Shown one piece after another: positions 20,846 through 31,800 of a DNA stretch of 64,000 nucleotides. Made by a program: the position numbers and the translations under genes. Within the stretch, counting starts at the first letter, position 1. Each line of letters opens with the position of its first letter. Origin of the DNA: Liolophura sinensis (Eukaryota; Mollusca; Polyplacophora; Chitonida; Chitonidae); the NCBI RefSeq assembly GCF_032854445.1, contig NC_088295.1, forward strand, positions 9,845,385-9,909,384, read 5' to 3'. The notes under the pieces are model-generated. The model was not told where the DNA came from. It did no database searches and saw only the letters and a list, made by a program, of their open reading frames with translations.

Positions 20846-22064
20846 AAAGCTCAGGAAAAAGACAGCAACAAAGGATTATAACCGGAATTCAATTGTCCGA
20901 AATTCTATCCAAATTCTGTTCTTATTTACCATAGGGGCTCTTTTGGCTTGTTCAAGAAAGCACCACTTTTATTCAAATTGTTGCATCCGACTGCCCTTGG
21001 AAAAATATTGTTGCATACTCCAATCCACTTGTTGCTGAGTCGGCAGCAACTGTAAGGTAGGGGGTAGTCAGCTTCGTCTTCACAAGGTACCCACTATTTC
21101 CTCCAGTCATTATCCTTATCATCACTGTTCTCAAGCATGGGTTTAAACTCCAATTCTAGACTGCAGGTATCCAGGTTTTGGTCGTTTATTTGCCTACATG
21201 CTTGACTCACCCAAGCCTACACGGAGATGAAAATACTGTCCAAGTAACACAGAATTTAACATAAAACTCAAAACGACAGAATTTATGTATGTAGCACAGA
21301 TTGCCCTGCTGACTGACAAACTGTAATTTTCCGTTATCAGCTATAGTTGTCAAAATATTGTTGTTAGTAAATTTCTCCACACCTTGTCGTATTATCTTTC
21401 ACCTCATTATCTGCTTGCTACTGTAGTTCAATTAAATTAAATGTTTTGACAAGTTCTATTTTCAACAAATTCTGATAGCAGTATTCACCCAATCAACGTT
21501 TTACCACAGTATTCAAAAATCCAGTCAGTCCATTCTACAAAGTTTGCAGAACGAACTGAATCCGTAAATCCATTCTAAAACAGCAGCACATGCCAATTTC
21601 TGTTGAAGAGAAAATGAGGTTTTCAAGCACTCATACACGTTAAATGTATGCCACGTTAGGAAATTTTATTCCACTCAACATTCTGTTTATATGGCGTGCA
21701 ATTCTTAGAGAGAATGTTGGATAGGATAAAATTTTCTAGGCCCATTACCTGGCCCAAAGTTCAAAAAAAAAAATTCCAAACATGGCAAAAGATTTGAGTT
21801 GTCTGATTTGAAAATTTAATCGGCTAGATTACTGATGAAAAATGGTTTACCAACGCTGGCTCTGACATATTACATTTCGGGGGTTTTAGGAATTGGGTAG
21901 ATAGCATAAGTAAGGTAGGGTTCGAGGCGTTTTTTTAAGTGAAACTGTCCACATGAAATTCTATCTTACCGAAGCCGGGCATTACGGCCTTGCTGAATGG
22001 ATCACAGCATTTATGAATTCAATGATTAAAAGCTGAGACAGGTAAATATCACAAATGGTTGAAA
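20846..22064. other. Non-coding DNA upstream of the recognised PRIMPOL exons
   Basis: Nothing was recognised. The PRIMPOL first exon and start codon should lie in this general region or further right, up to the probable divergent promoter near 22.9 kb. Confidence 0.35.
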
Positions 22065-22236
22065 ATATTTATTTATTTATTTGATTGGTGTTTTTCGCCA
22101 TACTCATAATACAGATAGCATTATGGTGGGTGGAAACCGGGCAGAGCCCGGGGGGAAACCCACGACCATCCCAGGTTGCTCCCTCTTACGGCCGGAGAGG
22201 AAGCCAGCATGAGCTGGACTTGAACTCACAGCAAAA
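22065..22236 (-). mobile_element. SINE family A, 5'-truncated copy
   Basis: The plus strand shows the reversed tail 'TTTATTTATTTATTTGATTG', then 'CATTATGGTGGGTGGAAACC' and 'GGCCGGAGAGGAAGCCAGCA', ending in the B-box region 'GAGCTGGACTTGAACTCACA'. Confidence 0.92.
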
Positions 22237-22619
22237 TGGTCGAAAATAGACCTCAACATTTAATTTAATTGAACGAGAATGTGCATGGTCTCCAATCAAA
22301 GAAAAACATTTTTTTTTTAGTAAGTTCGAATGATCAGCATAATATTACTACTAAGAACGGCAAATTTTGTGTTAATACAGGCATAATTATTTTTTTCTCC
22401 CCATGACAAATAGTATAGCACCGATTTCTTATTTACAGAAATTTAGGCCCATCATTTTCTTGACATCGCGTTTCAATGCGTTGATTATAGGTGTTGAGAC
22501 AGCATTCTCTTTCTTTGAAGAGTCAGTTCGACAAATACACCTGTGCGCACACAAGCCTGTTCTTGTGAGTTCAGTAACTACCTTTTCAGACTTTCTCCAT
22601 AAAAGGAAGCCCTAGAGAT

Positions 22620-23080
22620 CGTCCAGTTTTCCATGTTGATGTGTCATTTCCCGCCAACTAGAACATAGTTTTCAACCTCCTTAACAGAAGATCACAACAG
22701 GGGAAGTAGCTGTGGCGAAGTGCTCATAGTTTGAAACTGAAAGGAGTAACTCCGTCATTCGGTCAGCAAATTTGTTATTCCTACTTGAGATTAAGGTCGG
22801 CGTCTATCTTAATCCCAGCGTCTACAAAATTTTGTCTTCAGATTTTTAGTTGATTTAACTCAAAGTTGTTCCCTCCGGCGAAATCCCCGAGAAAAGCCCT
22901 GAGCTACATTTAGGTGCGAGATTGGCTTTCCACGCTCTTCGTCAGGTGTGGTGTCGAAGGTGAAAGTTGAGGCCGACGTAAGACCTGTGACGATGTTTAA
23001 TGATGAATATGTTGTAAAACCTCTCTAGACTGCTACAAAATTATCTCACGATTCTGGTAGACCTACTAGGACAGGTAAAG
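22620..23080. promoter_or_regulatory. Probable divergent promoter / 5' UTR zone between PRIMPOL and the MAP kinase kinase
   Basis: This is a locally CpG- and GC-richer stretch in AT-rich DNA ('CCCTCCGGCGAAATCCCCGA', 'GGTGTCGAAGGTGAAAG', 'GGCCGACGTAAGACC'), located between the 5' parts of two head-to-head genes. A donor-like ACAG|GTAAAG on the plus strand at about 23074 could end a 5' UTR exon of the kinase gene. No start codon with a usable frame was found before it. Confidence 0.35.
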
Positions 23081-23214
23081 TATTGTTTCTGTGGTCTTAC
23101 GATATAAATACCTGGTAGTTATACTCTCAGGGCTAGTGCCTTAGGTTTGCTATCTCAGACAGGCTGACGAACTTAGGCTGACCTACTCGTATATTGAAAT
23201 ATAAATTCATGAGG

Positions 23215-23370
23215 AAATCCTCAAGCATCCACAGTTTGCTGGCTGGCCTTCCCACGTACGGACAGAAAGAAAGCCAGCATGAGCTAGACTTGAACTCAGA
23301 GTGACCACATTGGTGAGAGGCTCCTGGGTCATTGCTCCATGCTGGTATGCTAACCACCTCGGACACTGTC
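23215..23370 (-). mobile_element. SINE family A copy lacking its 3' tail
   Basis: It reads as the reverse complement of the family A body and head: 'CAGTTTGCTGGCTGGCCTTC', 'CCAGCATGAGCTAGACTTGA', 'CATTGGTGAGAGGCTCCTGG'. The tRNA-like head faces right. Confidence 0.85.
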
Positions 23371-23732
23371 ATGTCTCTTTACTTAATGTGTTACTGAGCA
23401 GTATTTTAATTTATTAAAAAAACTGTATTTATCCTACATACATTTGGCATAGGTAGGGGTACTTTAAAATATATAATTTAATCATGACAATAGTTTATTA
23501 AGAACAGGGCGCAGACTTAAACAACAAAAGCATGTGGTAGGCTACCAGTAATCTGTGGAATTTATTATTAATCCACATAATCTAGTGTCAGACTGGGAGG
23601 GATTAGGTACTATAGTTTTGGATTCAGTACATGGTAAATAGTGGATGCAAGGTGACAAACGTTGTGAGAGGATAATGTTGAGATTGATAGATTGAGTAGG
23701 AAGAATAATAACATTGGATGTGTATGTATGTA

Positions 23733-23865
23733 TGTATGCTTGAAGTTTAACCTCATACATGTACTTTAGTATCTTTAGATATGAGTACATATACTGTGGC
23801 AGGGCACGTCGAGGTGCCGCCACTGAAGTATCATGCCAAAGACACTAGACATGACACCCCAAGAA
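23733..23865 (-). mobile_element. SINE family B fragment (body type 2)
   Basis: 'GCTTGAAGTTTAACCTCATA' followed downstream by 'AAGTATCATGCCAAAGACAC' and TAGACATGACACCC is the reverse complement of the type 2 body seen at 34632-34845. Confidence 0.75.
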
Positions 23866-23940
23866 TATTTCACTTATACGATGGTGGCCAGCATTATGGT
23901 GGGAGGAAACTGGGGTGAGCCTGGGGGAAAAAAATGGGGT
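23866..23940 (-). mobile_element. SINE family A 3' fragment at the array border
   Basis: 'ACTTATACGATGGTGGCCAG' and 'CATTATGGTGGGAGGAAACT' match the family A 3' half in reverse. It directly joins the family B fragment on the left and the 45-bp minisatellite on the right. Confidence 0.8.
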
Positions 23941-23944
23941 ATGA

Positions 23945-25383
23945 AGTGACCAATGGTTGTTAACACTGGATATGGAAGGACCAATAGATTGGGTGGGAAG
24001 CATGGTAAGACTGGATATGAAGGGACCACTAGATTGGGTGGGAAGCATTGTGACAGTGGATATGAATTGACCAATAGATTGTGTGGGAAGTATGGTAACA
24101 CTGGGTGTGAAGGGACCACTAGATTGTGTGGGAAGCATGGTAAGACTGGATATGAAGGGACCACTAGATTGTGTGGGAAGCATGGTAAGACTGCATATGA
24201 AGGGACCACTAGATTGTGTGGGAAGCATGGTAAGACTGGATATGAAGGGACCACTAGATTGTGTGGAAAGCATGGTAAGACTGGATATGAAGGGACCACT
24301 AGATTGTGTGGGAAGCATGGTAAGACTGGATATGAAGGGACCACTAGATTGTGGGAAGCATGGTAAGACTGCATATGAAGGGACCACTAGATTGTGTGGG
24401 AAGCATGGTAAGACTGCATATGAAGGGACCACTAGATTGTGTGGGAAGCATGGTAAGACTGGATATGAAGGGACCACTAGATTGTGTGGGAAGCATGGTA
24501 AGACTGGATATGAATGGACCACTAGATTGTGTGGGAAGCATGGTAAGACTGGATATGAAGGGACCACTAGATTGTGTGGGAAGCATGGTAACACTGGATA
24601 TGAAGGGACCACTGGGATTGTGTGGGAAGCATTGTGACTGGATATGAAGGGACCACTGGATTGTGTGAGAAGCATTGTGACAGTGGATATGAATGGACCA
24701 ATAGATTGTGTGGGAAGCATGGTAACACTGGATATGAAGGGACCACTGGATTGTGTGAGAAGCATTGTGACAGTGGACGTGAATGGATCAATAGATTGGG
24801 TGGAAGGCATGGTAACATTGGATATGAAGGGACCAATAGATTGTGTGGGAAGCATTGTGACAGTGGATATGAATTAACCACAAGATTTTGTGGGAAGCAT
24901 GGTAACACTGGATATGAAGGGACCAGTAGGTTTGGTAGGAAGCATGGTAACATTGGATGTGAAGGGCTCAATAGATTGGGTGGGAAGCATAGTAACACTG
25001 GGTGTGAAGGGCTCAATAGATTGGGTGGGAAGCATGGTAACACTGGACATGAATGGACCAATAGATTGGGTGGGAAGCATGGTAACACTGGACATGAATG
25101 GACCAATAGATTGGGTGGGAAGCATGGTAACACGGGACATGAATGGACCAATAGATTGGGTGGGAAGCATGGTAACACTGGATATGAAGAACCGATTGGG
25201 TGGAAGGCATGGTAACATTGGATATGAAGGGACCAATAGATTGTGTGGGAAGCATGGTAACACTGGATATGAAGGGACCACTAGATTGTGTGGGTAGCAT
25301 GGTAACACTGGATATGAATTGACCACTAGATTTTGAGGGAAGCATGGTAACATTGGATGTGAAGATTGGGTGGAAAGCATAGT
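23945..25383. repeat. 45-bp minisatellite, about 32 copies (1.4 kb)
   Basis: The unit is 'GGATATGAAGGGACCACTAG' plus ATTGTGTGGGAAGCATGGTAAGACT. Because 45 is a multiple of three and most copies lack stops, several frames on both strands stay open, one for 336 residues on the minus strand. The encoded repeats are not a known protein, and the frame-shifting copies are not conserved, so this is satellite DNA and not a gene. Subtypes (ACTAGATTGTG, AATAGATTGGG) are grouped along the array. Confidence 0.95.
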
Positions 25384-25649
25384 AGCTAGACCAATGAAGT
25401 CGATTGAATTGCAGTTATCATCACAGCATTTTTTTGACCAAATTCTGCTTAAAGTGGTGATACTGACCTAGGCAAACTGACGAGGCTGTATTTCGCCGGT
25501 TACGTGTGACCATTTGCCAGCTATCACGCTGCAATCGCTGCTCTGCTCTTACTCTCTATGCTTTACATCTTTAATTATATTATGTACTAGAGACCATTTG
25601 TCCTAATACCAGTTTTAGTTGACCTGTTATGGTGTGATGTGTGCTTCAG

Positions 25650-25803
25650 GGCTGATATAGAGATGGACTGTATAGCCCTGGATGGACAGCTCTACGGGTG
25701 GGAGGACACTGACATGCGGATATTGTGTAATCTAGGGCATGGGACACATGGAGCTGTAGAGAAGGTTCACCACAGGCCAAGTAATGCTGTCATGGCTCTC
25801 AAG
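25650..25803 (+). CDS. MAP2K3/6: MAP2K exon, glycine loop and ATP lysine
   Basis: This 154-nt exon has acceptor TGCTTCAG and donor GTATAT. It reads '[20 protein letters not shown]' then '[16 protein letters not shown]', ending 'MALK'. The internal ATG at 25662 could be mistaken for a start, but the acceptor and family alignment place more protein upstream. It starts in phase 2 and ends in phase 0. Confidence 0.93.
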
Positions 25804-28800
25804 GTATATGTTACTAACACAGTGTGCTCCTTGTGGCAACTCTGTTGCAGGACTGTGAACTGTTGACAGTTTTTGTGATGCCATTGTTGAAAGAATAACA
25901 ACTGTCCAAGAAAATAAATAAAGCTCCATATCCATCCAGCGATAACTTATGTATTTATTTGATTTGTATTTTAAGCTCAAGAATGTTTCACGTATGATAG
26001 GCTTTATATCCGTATATATCCAGCAGTATATGGTAGGCTCCATATCCATTGAGCCCTAAATGAAAGGTTCCATATCCATCCAGCCCTAAATGATAGGCTC
26101 CATATCCATCCAGCATTAAATGATAGGCTCTGTGTTAATCCCTCATGCTGGCTTCCTTTCCGTCCATAAGCGAGAAGGTCTTCCAGCAACCTGCGGATGG
26201 CATTGGGTTTCCCCTGGCTCTGCCCGGTTTCCTCCCAACATAATGCTGGCCACCGTTGACTAAGTGAAATATTCTTGTGTACAGCATAAAACACCAATCA
26301 AATAAATAAATGAAAAAATCCATGTTCATCCAGCATTAAATGACAGGCTCCATATCCACCCAACATTAAATGATAGGATCCATATCCATCTGGCCCTTAC
26401 TGATAGACTCCATGTCCATCCAGAGTGAAATGACAGGCTCCATGTCCATCCAACATTAAATGATAGACTCTGTATTCATCCAGTATTAAATGTGGGCTCC
26501 ATATCTGTCTAGCAGTCCTAAATGATAGGCTCCATATCCATCCAGCACTAAATGATAGGCTCCATATCCATCCAGAACTAAATGATAGGCTCCATATCCA
26601 TCTAGCACTAAATTATAGGCTCCATATCCATCCAGCATTAAATGATAGGCTCCATATCCATCCAGCACTAAATGATAGGCTCCATATCCATCTAACTCTA
26701 AATGATAGGCTCCATATCCAGCCAGCACTAAATGATAGGATCCATATCCAGCCAGAACTGAATGATAGGCTCCATATCCATCCAGCATTAAATGACAGGC
26801 TCCATATCCATCCAACACTAAATGATAGACTCCATAACCATCCAACACTAAATGATAGGCTCCATATCCATCCAGCATTATATGTCAGGCTCCATATCCA
26901 TCCAGCATTAAATGACAGGCTCCATAACCATCCAGCACTAAATGATAGACTCCATAACCATCCAGCACTAAATGATAGACTCCATAACCATCCAGCATTA
27001 AATTAAAGGCTCCATATCCATCCAGCATTAAATGATAGGCTCCATATCTGTCCAGCAGTCCTAAATGATAGGCTCCATATCCAGCCAGAACTGAATGATA
27101 TGCTCCATATCCATCAAGAACTAAATGATAGGCTCCATATCCATCCAGCACTGAATGATAGGCTCCGTATCCATCCAGAACTAAATGATAGGCTCCATAT
27201 CCATCCAGAACTAAATGATAGGCTCCAGATCCATCCAGAACTAAATGATAGGCTCCATATCTGTCCAGCACTGAATGATAGGCTCCATATCCATCCAGCA
27301 CTGATTGATAGGCTCCGTATCCATCCAGAACTAAACGATAGGCTCCATATCCATCCAGCATTAAATGATAAGCTCCATATCTGTCTAGCAATCCTAAATG
27401 ATAGGCTCCATATCCATCCAGCACTGAATGATAGGCTCTGTATCCATTCAGAACTAAATGATAGGCTCCATATCCATCCAGAACTAAATGATAGGCTCCA
27501 GATCCATCCAGAACTAAATGATAGGCTCCAGATCCATCCAGAACTAAATGATAGGCTCCAGATCCTTCCACCATTTAATGATAGGCTCTACATGTTTATG
27601 ATTCCGTGAATATAAAGCTATCGAATTAAACTATTATTCTTGCAGGTTTCTAATCTTACTTCATCCTTATCTATTTTAGTTACTCTAATAAGATAGTGGG
27701 TTATGTGTTGTGTGAGTGTTAGTTTTGTTGATTACAAACATTGCTAATGAATTGTCATATGTTGATGTTTAAGAAATGTGTTCTCCTGGAGCGGCACCTT
27801 CTAGCTATCAGATTGTAGTCTTTCCATGTTACTAAATGTTGACAGCGAATTCCATTGACTGTGAACAAGACAGAACAGAAGAAGTTAGTGATTGATCTGG
27901 ACACAGCGATGAAATCTGGCAAATGTTCTCACATAGTGCAGTATTACGGAGCGGTCATTGGAGAGGTAGACCACAAACTTCAAACTTGTCCAATTTTACT
28001 AGATATGATACAGGTTTAATTCTGAACTACATCTAAACACAGAGGAAATGTTAAACTTTATTTTCAAATTTTTACCTGTTGGTTTCTTGGATGTCTTACC
28101 TCGGCTGTTCTTCATGTTGTCACACATATAGCTTGCTGTTGGTTGACAAATCTGAACATATATAACATTTCAGTCGTACAATTATATTTTATCATAAACA
28201 AGATCAAAATGGGTCTTCTCACTCTAACTATGAACATTACAGGTCATAGTTCAAATCCAGAGTACATCTCCAAACTCACAAAAATTAATAATTAAAATAA
28301 AGATTTATCCTTCCTTTTGTAGGGAGTTGTGTGGCTGTGTATGGAAGTGATGGACACTTCATTAGCACACTTGTGTGATATAGTGTACAAGGAAACGAAA
28401 TCATCCATACCAGAGAATGTCTTAGGCAAAATAGCAATTTCTGTAAGTATAGGACAGGCTTTCATGTTGTGATGTTGAGTTATTACTGAGACGACACACA
28501 AATTATCTGTTATTCCTCTTAGCTGATTATCATCGTCACATGACTGAAAAATTTTTAAGTACGATGTTAAACCCAAAGCACTCACTCACTCACTCTTAGT
28601 TCAATAGTTTTGTAAAAATTTGCCACATTTTTCAAGTAAAATAAATGTCAAAATATATAACTTTTGGTGTTGAAACTCACTTTGAGTTGGCAGGTTATCA
28701 TTCGTACCCTTCAAACAAACTTCAAAACACCTTTCTAAGATCACTAGAATCAGACAAAATATGGCAATCAGTCATGGTAGAAGCTTTAGGTCATTTACAG

Positions 28801-31800
28801 TGCTTTTACTTCAAGGGAGATAATCCTGGTAGCCACAGTGTCCACCGTTGTAAGTTTTATGTATGTATATATCAGGGTTTCTGCCAGGAAATAACTTTTG
28901 AGTCTGCTTTTGAGTAGGGGTGTGGGGAGAGTGCGAGAGGGTGGTATTCAAGTTTTTAGACTTTTGTTAACCTGTAATTCATGATGTCTGTAGTAAAATT
29001 CCTGTGTCATATCAGTCTTCACACGATCGAGTCGTTGAAGCGAAAATATGTGCCAAAACTTGCGCATCATGGACAAAAGTCAGGTGAATTACATTTGCTC
29101 AAGGCTTTGCGACCTTGTGGACAATTTTCGTCTTATCCTATGGCGTATACGAGGGGCAATTCGATGATATCTCGCTTTGACATTTTACACGTGAAGATTG
29201 TTTTCACACGCTGTGCATGTGCACCTGTGAATGACCTTTCTGACCTGTCAGGGCACATCATCTCGCTTATCGAATGTTGATTTCTTGTCACTATGAACAA
29301 TATTTTGCAAAAATGATTGACATATGAAGAGGTCAGTCAAGTAGAACATCCTTGGACTGGATTTGCGGGCGGCTATAGGCCTAGGTATTCTAGCTATTGT
29401 GCTGGAGCACTTTGGGCCATTAGTGCTATCCCTGCGTGCACTATCCCTGCGTGCACTATCCTTGTGTGCACTATCCCTGTGTGCATTAGGTCATTGGTCT
29501 GGGACACATTCATACTAAAAATGAAAATTTTGACAAGATGCATGAATGAAAATGGTTGGTGATGTAGCAGATACACAAGAGTTTGGCAGGTGTGCAGATT
29601 GGTTTGTTTACATATCCTTTAAAAGGATTCAGATATTCCACTGGCGATTGAAAAGTCTTCTTTGTTTTACTTCTTTATCTGAGGGGTAGCTTTTCTGAGG
29701 GAATGGGTCTGTTTACCAGATGCTTAGCAGAATCTCTCTATAAGCTTGGGGTTTTACATTGTACTTCACAATTTTTCAGTCATATGATGACGAAGAGTCA
29801 TTAGGTGTGTATACACACATGCTGCCAAAGTGTTGCTGACACTGAAGTATAGTGCCAAAGACACCAGACTTGACACCCACCCATTGACACTTTACTGAAT
29901 AACCGGGCCAACAAGTCCTGTTTCCTTACTCTAACCTCTTAATGCTGAGCGCCAAGTGAGGCAGAAAAAGTATCATTTTTACAAGTCTTTTGTATGACCT
30001 GACCTGGGTTTGACCCCAGGCCTCCCGACTTTGAAGCGGATGCTCTAACCATCAGGCCATCGAAGTGGTTGTTTTTATGTGTATTGAAAATTGTAATGAC
30101 CTGCAAGGATGGTTGTTGTGCTCTTTTCACATGAACAGGGAGAATTTACTTTTACACATGTAGCTTCTTCGAGATTTTCCTATCAGTCCACATTTTCAAC
30201 TTTTAGCCAGTTATATCTGATTTAATGTGGTGTGGCTCAGGTTGGAAGTGCGACCAAGACTCGTGGAGGCCAAGCTTCTAGTTACTCTTGTTGAAAGTCC
30301 ACTAACCTGTCACTGATAAAGTTTCTGGGTCAAATCCACCTCTCACTTTAGCTTCATGTTGCATCAGAAAATTTGTCAAATACCTGGCAAAGTGGTACCC
30401 TCCTGGGCGGAGACCTGTTTTCTTCACATATTTAGTGTTTGATGCCAAACACAGATAAAAATGTTTTTATGGCCGTTTTTCCAGATTTTGTTTAAATTTT
30501 ATAACAGAGAAGACATAGTTTCCATTACCAGAATGCAAGAAGCTATATAATCATTGAAAAAGTTTGGGGTTAGCTTTATCTGAACTAAACATTTGTAATG
30601 TGGGTAATTTTTTCAAGTATATTTCAATATTTTTCATATATATTTATATGATTGTTGATCAGTGCCATAATTAGGAATTGTTCACTTATAAGATGGTGGT
30701 CAAATTTTTGGTGGAAAACCGGGGTAAATTAAACCACCACCCTTTGGCAAGCAACTAACAAACTGTCCCACATGTGACGTACAGCTCTATATTATGGTGA
30801 AAGACAAATGGACTTTGACCCATATTAGATTGTTCAAATGGTGAACAGTCAAATGGAAGGCTATCTATTGCACATGTCTTGTGTATGCACATACCCTGTA
30901 TATCCCTCACCTACATTGACATTCACCCAACTCTCATTTCAGGTGGTTAAAGGCCTACATTATCTCAACTCTACCATGAAAATTCCTCACAGAGATGTGA
31001 AACCATCCAATATATTGGTGAACAGAAAGGGAGAAGTGAAGATCTGTGATTTTGGAGTCAGTGGCCATTTGGTGGATTCGGTGCAAAAAACGAGGGAATC
31101 AGGGTGTAAACCTTACATGGCAGTAAGATTTTGTCACACTGTATATAATAGACTGTATGTGTAGTGTAACTGTATGTAATAGATTGTATGTGTAGTGTAA
31201 CTGTATGTAATAGATTGTATGTGAAGTGTAATTGATATGTACATGACCACAGGCAGGATATAATTGATGCAGAATTATTGTTCATGGAATTTCTCTGCTA
31301 TACATGTAGTAAATTTGACTCCTGTTTATAATATGTATACAAGTATTTGCTCTAAGTTTCTGTTGGTTTTTTTCTCTTTATAGCCAGAAAGAATCAACCC
31401 TGAATCAGATGTTTTAAATAATGAGTACAGTATATGTTCAGACATTTGGAGTTTTGGTATAACGATGGTAAATATTTCAGAAAATTTCCAGAGAATTACA
31501 TTTTTTTCTTGTGTTGCTTAGTGGTATATTATGACATTGTTATCCTTTGTACATATATATGTTTTTACCTTTATATTCAGAAATAATGTTTATAAAAAAA
31601 GAGGTAACTTCAGTGTGTACTTGATATAATTGTTCCAAAAGAGAAAGAAACATTAAAAATGAAGTATGCATCAATAGAAAGACCAATAAAAACAATATCT
31701 GAAAATGCCTTTACTTATGTTTTTTTTTTAACTGCATTAAATGCAGAGAAAAAAAATTTGAGAAATTACTGAAATATATTGAAATTGAATGTTGTCAGCG

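Noticed and set aside
23845..24855. 336-residue minus-strand open frame
   Set aside because: It is entirely made of the 45-bp satellite. Other frames on both strands are equally open, and no known domain is present.
26885..27574. 229-residue minus-strand frame of 10-residue repeats
   Set aside because: It is produced by a 30-bp satellite with a period divisible by three and lies antisense in a kinase intron. There is no start or promoter context.
28645..29280. Two open frames of 90-99 residues in a kinase intron
   Set aside because: No family, no codon or splice support, and the length is within chance expectation.
29990..30066. tRNA-like sequence with good A and B boxes on the minus strand
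   Set aside because: It is the 5' head of a SINE whose body and tail follow, and it lacks a full tRNA cloverleaf, so it is not a tRNA gene.
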